From Empedobacter falsenii (lineage in GTDB: Bacteria > Bacteroidota > Bacteroidia > Flavobacteriales > Weeksellaceae), in NCBI RefSeq assembly GCF_013488205.1, contig NZ_CP040908.1:2668001-2732000 (forward strand): 64,000 bases of DNA. Reading direction: 5' to 3'. Position numbers and translations under genes: made by a program. Shown here piece after piece: positions 1-8,974 of the stretch; the stretch's first letter is position 1; the number at the start of each line of letters is the position of its first letter. The notes beneath the pieces are model-generated. The model was not told where the DNA came from. It was given only the letters and a program-made list of their open reading frames with translations, and did no database searches.

Positions 1-1201
1 TCAAAATTTCGTTAAACAAATCCTTTATTTCGTCGTTTGGTTCTTGATTTCCGTTCTTCGATTTGAAATAATCTGTAAACAATTCCTTCATATCTTTTGT
101 TTGATCTGCAAACTTATATTCAACCGTTTCAACTTCTTGATTTTTAACTTTCGGAATCAAATGAATAATTCCATCATGTGATTGATAAATCAATTTTCGT
201 TCATCAGCTTTCAAAAAAGAATCACTTTCTAAAGTCAATTCAACCAACGCATTTTGATTTTCATTCAACCATTCTACAGCTACATTTATATCATCAAAAG
301 TTTTACGAATAAGTGGTTTTCCGTTCTTTAATTCTATTTTATGATAAGAAATAGCTTGATTTAGTTCTGCTTCTATTATCGAAACATATTTCGTTTGACC
401 AGCTTCGGAAAAACTATAACACAAAGGCGAAGAGCTGTACACAACAGGCTTTTCTTCCGTCCCTATGTTCTTAAAACCATGCAAATGCCCAAGCGCTGTA
501 TATTGAATTTGAGGCGGAATAGCTTCTGAAAAAATCATATCTGCATTTCCAATTTTAATTGGTTTTTCTCCTTCTGGTTCTTCTAAAATTTCAGCACCTT
601 TTTGGTTCATATACAAATGCGCCATCAACAAATTAACTCCATTTTCGTCACAATATTCATTCGCAATATTTTTCCAATTTGTCGCTAAAACTTCATTCAA
701 AGCTTCTTCTTTATTCTCTCCAAAATATTGTTTCAAACGGATTTCGTTTGCATAAGGTGTATGAATAATTCGAATCGGAAAATCGAAAGAATTTAATTTC
801 AATTCAATCATTCCTTCCACAGATTTCGAAATTTTGAAATCATTTAATTCAAATTCCTGAATTTTTGCATTTGGATAACCAATCAAAATAATTCCACATT
901 CGCGCGCCAAAGGATCTGGAGCATCAATCAAACTTGGAGAATCGTGATTCCCAGAAATCGCTACAACAGGACGTTTTCCATTATTCGAAAGTCTTTTTAA
1001 TGTTTTATAAAATAATTCTACAGCTTCTACACTTGGATTAAAATTATCAAATAAATCGCCCGCAATAAGTACCAAATCGACTTGTTCTTGATCTGCAATT
1101 TCGACAATTTCATTCATCACTAAAATTTGCTCTTCTAATCTCGAAAAACTATCTAATTTTTTGCCCAAATGCCAATCGGCTGTATGTAGAATTTTTATCA
1201 T
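1..1201 (-). CDS. sbcD: Nuclease SbcCD subunit D (3' end beyond the window)
   Basis: This is the metallophosphatase subunit of the SbcCD (Mre11-Rad50-like) nuclease, which opens hairpins and trims DNA ends. About 400 residues are readable and the frame is still open at base 1. The length of the family means only a few residues should be missing. Visible phosphoesterase motifs are the N-terminal ADWHLGKK (D-x-H), GDLFD near residue 48, GNHDS near residue 85, and later MAHLYM and LGHLHGF, which supply the metal ligands. The ATG at 1201 overlaps the stop of the small upstream gene by one base (TAATG), so the two are translationally coupled. sbcC would be expected just outside the window. The family call is secure. 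Confidence 0.93.
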   Translation of the reverse strand, partial: MIKILHTADWHLGKKLDSFSRLEEQILVMNEIVEIADQEQVDLVLIAGDLFDNFNPSVEAVELFYKTLKRLSNNGKRPVVAISGNHDSPSLIDAPDPLARECGIILIGYPNAKIQEFELNDFKISKSVEGMIELKLNSFDFPIRIIHTPYANEIRLKQYFGENKEEALNEVLATNWKNIANEYCDENGVNLLMAHLYMNQKGAEILEEPEGEKPIKIGNADMIFSEAIPPQIQYTALGHLHGFKNIGTEEKPVVYSSSPLCYSFSEAGQTKYVSIIEAELNQAISYHKIELKNGKPLIRKTFDDINVAVEWLNENQNALVELTLESDSFLKADERKLIYQSHDGIIHLIPKVKNQEVETVEYKFADQTKDMKELFTDYFKSKNGNQEPNDEIKDLFNEIL

Positions 1202-1356
1202 TATTCTTCCGTTTCTGGTTTATTTTTATCGTTAAATTGCTGATTAATTACTTTCAATCGAGCTTTACGTTCAGCTTCAGCTTCTTGCGCTTTACGCTTC
1301 TTTTGATCTAACTTTTTCTTGTGCGCTTTTTTATTTGCGTCTGTATTTCTACTCAT
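1201..1356 (-). CDS. Small basic, lysine-rich protein upstream of sbcD
   Basis: A 51-residue frame, too short for many gene finders, starts at ATG 1356 and ends in TAATG, sharing one base with the sbcD start. It is strongly charged: Lys/Arg-rich from residue 3 to about 35 (N-terminus MSRNTDANKKAHKKKL, then an alternating Ala/Glu/Lys helix) with an acidic tail ending in PETEE. It has no signal peptide and no membrane segment. The coupling to sbcD and the codon pattern suggest a real gene, and a helical nucleic-acid-associated protein is possible. No family is recognised. Confidence 0.55.
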   Translation of the reverse strand: MSRNTDANKKAHKKKLDQKKRKAQEAEAERKARLKVINQQFNDKNKPETEE

Positions 1357-1509
1357 TTCTATTTGGTTTAAAATTAATTTTTCTCCACGCCAAATGATGT
1401 CGCAAAGTTAGATTAAATGATAAAGAATTGTAAAACTTTTGTCCAACTAAATTGAAATTATTAACTTGGGTAGAAAGTAATCGAATTTATTAATTTTAAA
1501 ACATTTATA

Positions 1510-1644
1510 ATGGGAAAAGGCGATAAAAAATCGAGAAGAGGAAAAATTGTGAATGGCTCTTATGGAGTAAAACGTCCGAGACATAAGTATTATTATGAAG
1601 AAGATGTGGTTGAAGAAAAACCAGCCAAAAAAGCTAAAAAGTAA
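1510..1644 (+). CDS. 30S ribosomal protein bTHX
   Basis: This 44-residue protein begins MGKGDKKSRRGKIVNGSYG and continues KRPRHKYYY. This is the hallmark of the bTHX (Thx) family of tiny basic proteins that sit in the head of the small ribosomal subunit and are widespread in Bacteroidota. The C-terminus is a short acidic then lysine-rich tail. It is a single gene followed at once by a strong hairpin terminator. A longer frame on the other strand over the same bases is only its shadow. Confidence 0.88.
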   Translation: MGKGDKKSRRGKIVNGSYGVKRPRHKYYYEEDVVEEKPAKKAKK

Positions 1645-1652
1645 TTTTTTGA

Positions 1653-1686
1653 AGCTGAAAATCACGATTGATTTTCAGCTTTTTTA
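1653..1686. terminator. Bidirectional hairpin terminator
   Basis: A perfect 12-bp stem (AGCTGAAAATCA / TGATTTTCAGCT) with a CGAT loop is followed by a T run. It lies between bTHX and the convergent lipoprotein gene and can serve both. Confidence 0.85.
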
Positions 1687-1690
1687 TTGA

Positions 1691-2284
1691 TTATTTGATG
1701 AATTTATATTCAACATTATTCCAAAAAACATAAGCTCCTTCTTGTTTTAAACTTTCAGGCTTATCTATAATTCTTGGAAAAATATTGTCTTTTGTAATTT
1801 TTCCAAAAGAAGAACTTTTACCAGAAGCAGCACCTCCATTTTCAGTATCTACAACAGCATAAGACTCAAAATGTTTGAACAAATAAAATGAATTTGTTGT
1901 TTTATCAATTCGACCTAACAATACTTTTCTTGTACCATCTGCAACATACAGATTATTTTCCTCTACAGTTGATTTATATTTAGACGTTTTCAATTCTTCA
2001 TTGATTATAATCGAATCTTTTTTCAATTCAATAGATTTGACAGAAGGATCTTCGTACAGCGTCCACGTTTTCTTAAAGAAAGTTTCAGATTCAGCTGGAT
2101 AATCTTTTCCGTCTGGTCCTTTGTAATAATGTTTATCTAAAATTGAAACATTTTTATCGAATTTGAAAATTTCAGTTTCCGTTGGTTGAGGATTCGTAGG
2201 CTGTTCTTTGACTGGAGTTGTCACTTCGTCTTCTTGACAAGAAAAGATTACAAAAGCAGCAAAAAAAGGTAATAACTTTTTCAT
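1691..2284 (-). CDS. Hypothetical lipoprotein
   Basis: A 197-residue protein with a short type II signal peptide ending in the lipobox FSC (Cys at residue 16), followed by an acidic, Pro/Thr-rich linker (QEDEVTTPVKEQPTNPQ). The mature part has no further membrane segment and no motif I recognise. It contains alternating beta-strand-like stretches and resembles many small flavobacterial lipoproteins of unknown role. It is probably anchored to the outer membrane. It is transcribed alone and divergently from the deoxyribosyltransferase-like gene. Confidence 0.75.
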   Translation of the reverse strand: MKKLLPFFAAFVIFSCQEDEVTTPVKEQPTNPQPTETEIFKFDKNVSILDKHYYKGPDGKDYPAESETFFKKTWTLYEDPSVKSIELKKDSIIINEELKTSKYKSTVEENNLYVADGTRKVLLGRIDKTTNSFYLFKHFESYAVVDTENGGAASGKSSSFGKITKDNIFPRIIDKPESLKQEGAYVFWNNVEYKFIK

Positions 2285-2432
2285 GTATGATTATTATTTA
2301 TACTAAACAACCTCAAATCTATTCAAAAAGTATAAAATCTATGTTAAATATTCTTTGTTTCAAGCCAATTCTAACAAAAGTCATTAAATACAAAATCAAC
2401 AACCTCATTATATTTACAGAAACAAAAACAAC

Positions 2433-2951
2433 ATGAAAGCAATTTTATTTGCCTTATTTCTATTATTGAATACTACAATTTTTGCTCAATCTCTTGAAAT
2501 AAAATCGCCGAATAAACTTCCTAAAAATGATCAACGTACAAAGATATTTTTGGGCGGAACAATTGATATGAGAAATTCTGAAGATTGGCAAGCGAAGGTT
2601 TCAAAAGAATTGAAAAATGAAAAAGTCATCTTGCTAAATCCTCGTCGTGATGATTGGAATACCGCTTGGAAGCCTGTGAAAGAAGAGCCCGAATTTCGCA
2701 AACAAGTGGAATGGGAGTTGAATGCATTAGAAAATGCAGACTATATTATTATGTTTTTTGGAAAAGATTCTAAAAGTCCGATTAGTTTGTTAGAAATGGG
2801 ATTGTATGCAAAAAGTGGAAAACTTTTGGTGATTTGTCCAGATGGTTTTTGGCGAAAAGGAAATGTTGATATTACGGCAGAAAAATATGGTGTAAAACAA
2901 TTTGATTCGATAGAAAATGTGTTAGATTATTTAAAAAATATTCTAAAATAA
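2433..2951 (+). CDS. Secreted nucleoside 2-deoxyribosyltransferase-like protein
   Basis: A 172-residue protein with a clear Sec signal peptide (MKAILFALFLLLNTTIFAQ, cleavage near residue 19). The mature domain has the fold markers of the nucleoside 2-deoxyribosyltransferase-like family: IFLGGTIDM near the N-terminus (nucleotide-binding loop), DDWNTAWKP, ENADYIIMFFGKD, and SPISLLEMGLYA with the Glu in the position of the catalytic nucleophile. Relatives exchange or hydrolyse bases of deoxynucleosides in the cytoplasm, so a signal peptide on this fold is unusual. The family is inferred from motifs and the true substrate is unknown. Confidence 0.7.
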   Translation: MKAILFALFLLLNTTIFAQSLEIKSPNKLPKNDQRTKIFLGGTIDMRNSEDWQAKVSKELKNEKVILLNPRRDDWNTAWKPVKEEPEFRKQVEWELNALENADYIIMFFGKDSKSPISLLEMGLYAKSGKLLVICPDGFWRKGNVDITAEKYGVKQFDSIENVLDYLKNILK

Positions 2952-3078
2952 TTAATTATAAGAGAGAGAATTAAGTTTTGAATCGAAAGGTTTAACATAT
3001 AATTTTATTTCTCAAAATCTTATTTTAAAAATTTATGTTTTAGCTTTGAAACCGCTTTAATAGTAAGTTTTACAGATT

Positions 3079-3318
3079 ATGAAACATAATGATTTGGAAA
3101 TTAATCGGTTGATTGAACGATTAGAATCTTTAGGAATTTTGGTCGAAAAAATCGAGAGTTCTGGTTTTGGTAGCATGTTAAATTTTGAAATGATTTATCA
3201 ACTTCCTGAACAAAATATTTCTAACGCTATCAATTTTAGACGTTTTGATATACAAGATGTTTATCTTTATTTCAAAGAGGCTGTTAATCAAAAAGGAGAT
3301 TTACTTTTTATAGAATAA
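3079..3318 (+). CDS. Small hypothetical protein
   Basis: A 79-residue soluble protein with an amphipathic N-terminal helix (NDLEINRLIERLESLGILVEK) and no signal or membrane segment. No family is recognised. It stands alone, has a -7-like box (TAGCTTTG, 3041-3048) a short way upstream and is followed directly by a hairpin terminator, which supports a real monocistronic gene. Confidence 0.6.
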   Translation: MKHNDLEINRLIERLESLGILVEKIESSGFGSMLNFEMIYQLPEQNISNAINFRRFDIQDVYLYFKEAVNQKGDLLFIE

Positions 3319-3321
3319 ACG

Positions 3322-3352
3322 AAAAATGCTCAAGAATTTGAGCATTTTTTTA
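3322..3352. terminator. Bidirectional hairpin terminator
   Basis: A 12-bp inverted repeat (AAAAATGCTCAA / TTGAGCATTTTT, loop GAAT) is followed by T residues. Its 3' end touches the stop codon of the convergent deacetylase gene. Confidence 0.8.
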
Positions 3353-4015
3353 TTTCAATTTTTGTAAGTCATTAACTGTATAAAACTTCATATCATTATT
3401 CTTCACAAACTTGCAAATCTCTTCTAAGGTTTTAAATTCAGTTTCATAATTATTAATTGCTTTTGCAACTGTTTTATGCGCGTAAAAAATGACTATCTTA
3501 TTGTTATCCTTTGCATATTGCAACAACGAAATATAATAAGGCACATTAAAATGCTCGTAACTATTATCGATTCCTAAACCAAAAAATAACGGTTTATTTT
3601 GATAATAACAGTTCTGAAAATTAGGCGCTTCGTTTCCATAAGTTGTTCCTCTTAAGGTTTTAAAATGATTGAAAAGTAATTGACCCGATTCTACACTTCG
3701 ATCGCCATAAGGATAAGAAAAATCGGTTACATCAAAACCTTTGTTTTTCATCAAACTTAGCATTGGAGCGATTTCTTTTTCAATAAATTCTTTTCCTCCA
3801 AATTCTTTTATATACTTTGTTGTATATACATGAATTAAACCATCCGCAGCAATCTCATTTCCGTTTTGTTGCAGATAAGTTAACTCACGAATTTGACTCT
3901 CCGAAAGCTTATCAAAATGCGTTACATAAAACGTTCCTTTCCAATTGTATTGTTTCAATTTTAAATTCGCATTGAACCATTCGTCCACATAATCATCATC
4001 AAATGTAAGCACCAC
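3350..4015 (-). CDS. Polysaccharide deacetylase family protein, separated from its signal peptide
   Basis: A NodB-type (carbohydrate esterase 4) domain starts almost at once. VVLTFDDDYV is motif 1 with the catalytic and metal-binding Asp pair. The sequence around IAADGLIHVYT is motif 2, keeping one His but with Asp where the first His of H-x3-H is expected. FSYPYGDRS is motif 3. This frame can only start at a GTG (4015) that already lies inside the domain. Reading further upstream in the same frame shows a complete lipoprotein signal and one TAA stop between them (see the fragment at 4058-4129). The intact gene would deacetylate cell-wall or surface glycans from the envelope. As written the protein would be cytoplasmic or not made at all. 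Confidence 0.65.
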   Translation of the reverse strand: MVLTFDDDYVDEWFNANLKLKQYNWKGTFYVTHFDKLSESQIRELTYLQQNGNEIAADGLIHVYTTKYIKEFGGKEFIEKEIAPMLSLMKNKGFDVTDFSYPYGDRSVESGQLLFNHFKTLRGTTYGNEAPNFQNCYYQNKPLFFGLGIDNSYEHFNVPYYISLLQYAKDNNKIVIFYAHKTVAKAINNYETEFKTLEEICKFVKNNDMKFYTVNDLQKLK

Positions 4016-4057
4016 TCCTCCTCTATTTGTAGATTTTTTTGTTTCTTTTATCGCATC

Positions 4058-4129
4058 TTATTCGTGTGTACAGCTATTCAACACAAAAATTGAAATCAGA
4101 CAAACAAAATAATAGTTGAGTTTTAGCAT
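4058..4129 (-). pseudogene. Detached lipoprotein signal peptide of the deacetylase gene
   Basis: ATG at 4129 opens a 23-residue peptide (MLKLNYYFVCLISIFVLNSC then THE) with a perfect lipobox LNSC, then a TAA stop at 4060-4058. Beyond the stop the same frame continues through DAIKETKKSTNRGG straight into the deacetylase domain without another stop. One base change, or a sequencing error, has therefore split a normal lipoprotein deacetylase of about 260 residues. Confidence 0.7.
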
Positions 4130-4235
4130 TCTTTATCAGTAAGTTTTAGTAGTTAAATATATCGAAAAAGCAACTATTAAAATCAGAAATTTTTAAAATT
4201 AAGCAAATTTTAATTTTAGATGATTTTGAAGTTTT

Positions 4236-4265
4236 AAAAAAAAACCACTCAAAATTGAGTGGTTT
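4236..4265 (-). terminator. Terminator of lptB
   Basis: On the minus strand an 11-bp stem (AAACCACTCAA / TTGAGTGGTTT) is followed by a run of nine or more T, about 20 bp after the lptB stop. Confidence 0.85.
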
Positions 4266-4285
4266 AGAAAATACTATATTGTAAT

Positions 4286-5020
4286 TTATATCTGCTGATA
4301 CATAAAGTTTTCACCTAGATAAACGCGACGAACATCTTCATCATTTGCTAATTCTTCTGGCGAACCTTCTTTCAAGATTTTACCTTCGAACATAATATAT
4401 GTTTTATCGGTAATTGCAAGCGTTTGCGATACATTATGATCGGTAATTAAGATTCCGATATTTTTATCTTTTAACGAACGTACAATTTTCTGAATATCCT
4501 CAACCGCAATAGGGTCAACTCCAGCAAAAGGCTCATCTAATAAAATAAAATTAGGTTCTGTTGCCAAACAACGTGCTATTTCGCAACGACGACGCTCACC
4601 TCCAGAAAGTAAATCACCACGATTTTTACGAACATGCTCTAACGAGAACTCTTCAATCAAAGCATCTGTGCGCATTTGTTGCTCTTTTTTGGAATGTTTC
4701 GTGAATTGTAAAACTGATTTGATATTATCTTCTACAGAAAGTTTACGAAAAACAGAGGCTTCTTGCGCCAAATATCCAATACCTTTTTGCGCGCGTTTGT
4801 ACATCGCATCGTTTGTGATATCTTGTTTATCCAAAAAAACTTTTCCTTGCGTAGCCTTTACCAAACCAACAATCATGTAGAAAGAAGTCGTTTTACCAGC
4901 ACCATTTGGTCCTAATAATCCAATAATTTCTCCTTGTTCTACTTGAAAAGACACATTTTTTACGACATGTTTTTTACCGTAATCTTTTACTAAATTCTGA
5001 CCTTTTAATACAATTCCCAT
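4286..5020 (-). CDS. lptB: LPS export ABC transporter ATPase LptB
   Basis: This is the cytoplasmic ATPase that powers extraction of lipopolysaccharide from the inner membrane with LptF/LptG. It has 244 residues, the full family length. Walker A GPNGAGKT is at residues 37-44, the ABC signature LSGGE at 138-142 followed by the LptB-type [11 protein letters not shown], Walker B FILLDEP at 158-164, and the switch His at 195 in LITDHNV. The start ATG at 5020 is supported by the conserved N-terminus. It lies 24 bp after the cysteine-synthase gene on the same strand and probably shares its transcript. A terminator follows. Confidence 0.94.
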   Translation of the reverse strand: MGIVLKGQNLVKDYGKKHVVKNVSFQVEQGEIIGLLGPNGAGKTTSFYMIVGLVKATQGKVFLDKQDITNDAMYKRAQKGIGYLAQEASVFRKLSVEDNIKSVLQFTKHSKKEQQMRTDALIEEFSLEHVRKNRGDLLSGGERRRCEIARCLATEPNFILLDEPFAGVDPIAVEDIQKIVRSLKDKNIGILITDHNVSQTLAITDKTYIMFEGKILKEGSPEELANDEDVRRVYLGENFMYQQI

Positions 5021-5044
5021 ATCGCTTCAAAGATAGGATTTTTG

Positions 5045-6406
5045 TTATTTAATCGAGTTAATAATATCATATTTTGTGATGATATGATATTTTCCGTTTT
5101 CTAATTCTATTAAAACAGCTTGATTATCCTTTGTAATTAACTTCGAAACTTCTTCGATAGATGTTCCTGCTTTTACGACTGGATATGGTTTTCCCATTAT
5201 TTCGTGAACAGGTTTTTCAGCAACATTTCTATCTTCTAAAAATGCTTGAAACAAATCTGATTCATCCAAAGAACCAACAATTCCATTCACGTCCATTACT
5301 GGAATTTGAGAAATTTTGAAACGACGCATACGATCAATTGCATGAGAAGCCAATTCCTCTGTACGAACCGTAACCAAAGGTTTATCAACATGTTCTTTGA
5401 TTAAATCGACAGCTGTTTTGATTTCTTCGTCCAAATATCCTCTGTCACGCATCCAATCATCGTTAAAGATTTTTCCTACATAACGAGAACCTGAATCGTG
5501 GAATAAAACTACTACAACATCATCTGGTCCGAATTCGTCCTTCATTTGCAACAATCCTTTGATCGCTGATCCCGAAGACATTCCAACAAACAAACCTTCT
5601 TCTAAAGCTAAACGACGCGTATAAACCGCTGCATCTTTATCAGTCACTTTTGTAAATCCATCAATAATATCAAAATCTACGTTTTCTGGTAAAATATCTT
5701 CACCAATTCCTTCTGTTACATAAGAATACACTTCATTTTCGTCGAAGATTCCTGTTTCTTTATATTTTTTGAAAACTGATCCATACGTATCAACTCCCCA
5801 AATTTTAATATTAGGATTTTTTTCTTTCAAGTATTTCCCAACTCCTGAAATTGTTCCTCCAGTTCCAACACCAACAATAAAATGCGTTACTTTTCCTTCT
5901 GTTTGTTCCCAAATTTCTGGTCCAGTTTGCTCATAATTCGCAATTGCATTTGATGGATTATCATACTGATTGACATACCAACCATTCGGTGTTTCTTGAG
6001 CCAAACGTTTAGAAACTGAATAATAAGAACGTGGATCATCTGGCTCAACATCCGTAGGACAAACCACAACTTTTGCACCAACAGCGCGCAAAATATCCAT
6101 TTTCTCTTTCGATTGTTTGTCTGTAATCACACAAATTAATTTGTAACCTTTGATCACAGCAGCCAAAGCCAATCCCATTCCTGTGTTACCAGAAGTACCT
6201 TCGATAATTGTACCTCCTGGAACTAAACGACCATCTTTTTCGGCATCTTCAACCATTTTTAACGCCATACGATCTTTACAAGAATGACCAGGGTTAAAAT
6301 ATTCAACTTTTGCTAAAACTGTACATGGTAAATCCTTTGTAATCTTATTAATTTTAACCAAAGGTGTATTCCCAATCGTTTCTAATATATTGTTTGCGAA
6401 TTTCAT
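5045..6406 (-). CDS. PLP-dependent cysteine/cystathionine beta-synthase with CBS domain pair
   Basis: A fold-type II PLP enzyme fused to a regulatory module, 453 residues. The PLP lysine is K44 in NPGHSCKDRMALKM. The phosphate-binding loop EGTSGNTGMG spans 69-78, and VGVGTGGTISG follows near residue 180. Two CBS motifs fill about residues 335-453 (DRMRRFKISQIPVMD and the C-terminal repeat). The architecture matches cystathionine beta-synthase of eukaryotes and many Bacteroidota. Sequence alone cannot separate O-acetylserine sulfhydrylase from cystathionine synthase activity. The CBS pair suggests control by an adenosyl ligand (inference). It lies between the LolE-like permease gene and lptB, all on the minus strand. 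Confidence 0.88.
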   Translation of the reverse strand: MKFANNILETIGNTPLVKINKITKDLPCTVLAKVEYFNPGHSCKDRMALKMVEDAEKDGRLVPGGTIIEGTSGNTGMGLALAAVIKGYKLICVITDKQSKEKMDILRAVGAKVVVCPTDVEPDDPRSYYSVSKRLAQETPNGWYVNQYDNPSNAIANYEQTGPEIWEQTEGKVTHFIVGVGTGGTISGVGKYLKEKNPNIKIWGVDTYGSVFKKYKETGIFDENEVYSYVTEGIGEDILPENVDFDIIDGFTKVTDKDAAVYTRRLALEEGLFVGMSSGSAIKGLLQMKDEFGPDDVVVVLFHDSGSRYVGKIFNDDWMRDRGYLDEEIKTAVDLIKEHVDKPLVTVRTEELASHAIDRMRRFKISQIPVMDVNGIVGSLDESDLFQAFLEDRNVAEKPVHEIMGKPYPVVKAGTSIEEVSKLITKDNQAVLIELENGKYHIITKYDIINSIK

Positions 6407-6439
6407 TTTTTTCTAACTTTTAAATTAAAACATTAAATT

Positions 6440-7669
6440 TTATCTAAAATTAATAGCTTTTGCAGGTGTAATTTTAGATATCATATACGAAGGCAAAAGT
6501 AATACAATTGCACAAACTAATAACGCTCCTGCATTTAATAAAACAATTGTGCCAAAGTCTAAATAGACTGGAGCTGTTGATAAATAATAGTTTTCTGCTG
6601 GAAGTTTTATAATTCCGAAATATTTCTGAATGAATAATAATCCAAGTCCAATTACATTTCCAGCAATTAATCCTGGTAACATGATAAATAATGCGTAATT
6701 GATGAATAATTTTCGGATTCGCCAATTTGTCGCACCAAATGCTTTTAAAATTCCGATTGAATGTGTTCGTTCTAAAATTAATATCAATAAAACCATCACC
6801 ATATTAATCACCACCACAAAAAGCATGATAAAAAGAATAATGACAATATTTTTGTCGAAAATCGAAATCCAATCATTAATCTGAGCAAAAGATGCTGTTG
6901 CTGATTCTGCATACAAATTATATGGAATATTTTCTTGCACACGCTTTGCAACTGGATCAATATTTTCGACATCATTTACAAATAGTTCGAAACCACCAAC
7001 AGTTGTCGAATCCCAACGATTAAGGCGTTGCACATGCTTGATATCACCAAACATAATTTGATCGTCAAAGTTTTTGATATCTGTTTTGAATAATCCAGAA
7101 ATGGTAAATCGACGATAAATAGGCTTTGTATCTTCTTGAATAAAATACATCACAAACGAACTGTCAACATCCAATTTCATTTCATCCGCAATCTTTTTCG
7201 ATAATAAAACCTCATCCATTATCGAATCTTTATTGATTCGCGGAAAATGTCCTTTTACCAAAAATTTATCGAAACGAACCGAATCATAATCTGTTCCAAC
7301 TCCTTTGAACACAACCCCACTAAAGTTTTCATCCGTTCGGATAACACCACTTTTATTGGCAATTGCTTGTACATGTTCTATTTCTGGAATCGATTTAAAC
7401 TTTGGATAAAAAGCTTGATGAAGTGATAATGAATCAGAATTTAATGACGTATTACTATTGTAGTTTCTAATCGTAATATGACCATTAAAATCGGCCAACT
7501 TTTCTTTGATTGCCTTTCTTGCACCAACACCAGTCGAAATCGTTACCAAAGAAACAATCAACCCTAATGCTACCGCAATTTGACCTACTCGAATAATAAT
7601 ACTCGATAAGTTATTTTTAGTATTTTTACCAAGCGCAATTTTTTTTGAAAACCACCAAGAAAAACTCAA
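6440..7669 (-). CDS. ABC transporter permease of the LolC/LolE (FtsX-like) family
   Basis: A 409-residue permease with the family topology: one N-terminal membrane helix (about residues 25-45, IIIRVGQIAVALGLIVSLV), a large periplasmic MacB-like domain, then three C-terminal helices (about 275-300, 320-345 and 370-395). The ending ITPAKAINFR and the segment RTHSIGILKAFGATNWRIRKLF are typical of lipoprotein-releasing transporters. It probably delivers lipoproteins out of the inner membrane, in line with the many lipoproteins encoded nearby. Its ATPase is not adjacent. The direction is away from the divergent NamZ gene. Confidence 0.85.
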   Translation of the reverse strand: MSFSWWFSKKIALGKNTKNNLSSIIIRVGQIAVALGLIVSLVTISTGVGARKAIKEKLADFNGHITIRNYNSNTSLNSDSLSLHQAFYPKFKSIPEIEHVQAIANKSGVIRTDENFSGVVFKGVGTDYDSVRFDKFLVKGHFPRINKDSIMDEVLLSKKIADEMKLDVDSSFVMYFIQEDTKPIYRRFTISGLFKTDIKNFDDQIMFGDIKHVQRLNRWDSTTVGGFELFVNDVENIDPVAKRVQENIPYNLYAESATASFAQINDWISIFDKNIVIILFIMLFVVVINMVMVLLILILERTHSIGILKAFGATNWRIRKLFINYALFIMLPGLIAGNVIGLGLLFIQKYFGIIKLPAENYYLSTAPVYLDFGTIVLLNAGALLVCAIVLLLPSYMISKITPAKAINFR

Positions 7670-7728
7670 ATTATATATTTTTTATAAGATTAAAACTAAC
7701 TTTAGGCTTTAAATTCGCCTAAATTCAA

Positions 7729-8970
7729 ATGATTCAAAACGAAATGAAAAACTTTGTCAAATATACATCAATTGGTTTACTTAGTTCAGTTATTTTTTTC
7801 GGCTTTTCTACTCCAATTTTAGCTCAAAATAATACATCAAAAACAATAGATAATCATTCAACTATTCTTGTTGGAGCAGAAAATACAGCTAACTATCTTT
7901 CGAAATTAAAAGGTAAAAAAGTTGGATTAATCTCGAATCAAACAGGAATTGCAACCATTAATGGAACAACGATGCATACAGTTGATTTGTTACTAAAACA
8001 TAAAATCAATGTGGTTAAACTTTATTCGCCAGAACACGGTTTTCGAGGAGATGCTGATGCTGGTACAAAAGTAAAATCTGGTGTTGATACAAAAACTAAC
8101 TTACCAATTATTTCGCTTTATGGTGATAATAAAAAACCAAAAGCAAATCAGATTTCTGATGTAGATGTTTTGATTTTTGATATGCAAGATGTTGGCGCAC
8201 GTTTTTACACATACATTTCTACTTTGCATTATGTTTTGGAAGCTGCGGCTGAAAATGGCAAGAAAGTAATTGTGTTGGACAGACCAAATCCTAACGGACA
8301 TTATGTGGACGGACCTGTGATGAAAAACGAGTATAAATCATTTGTTGGAATGCACAATGTTCCGATTGTTTATGGAATGACGATTGGCGAATATGCGCAA
8401 ATGATCAACGGTGAAGGTTGGTTAGCAAATAGTATAAAAGCAGACTTGGAAATTATTCCGCTTATCAATTATACCCATCAGTCCAAGTACAATTTACCTG
8501 TGAAACCATCGCCTAATTTACCAAATGCTCACGCGATTAATTTATATCCAAGTACATGTTTGTTTGAAGGGACAAACGTTAACGAAGGTCGTGGAACAGA
8601 TATTCAGTTTCAGGTTTATGGTTCACCATTCCTAAAAAATATGTCTTTTCAATATACGCCAACTTCAAAACCTGGTGCAACAAGTCCAAAATTCAAAGAT
8701 GAAGTTTGTTACGGAGAGGATTTATCGGATGTTCCGTATCAATCTGCCATCAATTTGAAATGGTTAATCAATGCATATAAAAATAATACGAAGCAACCTT
8801 TTTGGGCGATGAATGGTAAAAAATTGTGGATTGATCAACTTTCTGGAACTGATGAATTGCGCAAACAAATAGAAGCTGGTTTATCAGAAGCAGAAATAAA
8901 AGCAACTTGGCAAAAAGATTTGGAAGCTTTCAAGAAAATAAGAACAAAATATTTGATTTATAAGGATTAA
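7729..8970 (+). CDS. DUF1343 protein, NamZ-type exo-beta-N-acetylmuramidase
   Basis: 413 residues from the first ATG. A second ATG at 7744 gives a cleaner signal peptide (MKNFVKYTSIGLLSSVIFFGF, cleaved near ILAQ) and may be the true start. The body is a full DUF1343 domain: VGLISNQTGIA, LYSPEHGFRGDADAG, VDVLIFDMQDVGARFYTY, VLDRPNPNG and the late LFEGTNVNEGRGTD. Members of this family remove terminal MurNAc from peptidoglycan fragments, so the protein probably works in the periplasm in muropeptide recycling. The family is certain. The enzymatic role is transferred from characterised relatives. Confidence 0.88.
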   Translation: MIQNEMKNFVKYTSIGLLSSVIFFGFSTPILAQNNTSKTIDNHSTILVGAENTANYLSKLKGKKVGLISNQTGIATINGTTMHTVDLLLKHKINVVKLYSPEHGFRGDADAGTKVKSGVDTKTNLPIISLYGDNKKPKANQISDVDVLIFDMQDVGARFYTYISTLHYVLEAAAENGKKVIVLDRPNPNGHYVDGPVMKNEYKSFVGMHNVPIVYGMTIGEYAQMINGEGWLANSIKADLEIIPLINYTHQSKYNLPVKPSPNLPNAHAINLYPSTCLFEGTNVNEGRGTDIQFQVYGSPFLKNMSFQYTPTSKPGATSPKFKDEVCYGEDLSDVPYQSAINLKWLINAYKNNTKQPFWAMNGKKLWIDQLSGTDELRKQIEAGLSEAEIKATWQKDLEAFKKIRTKYLIYKD

Positions 8971-8974
8971 ATTA

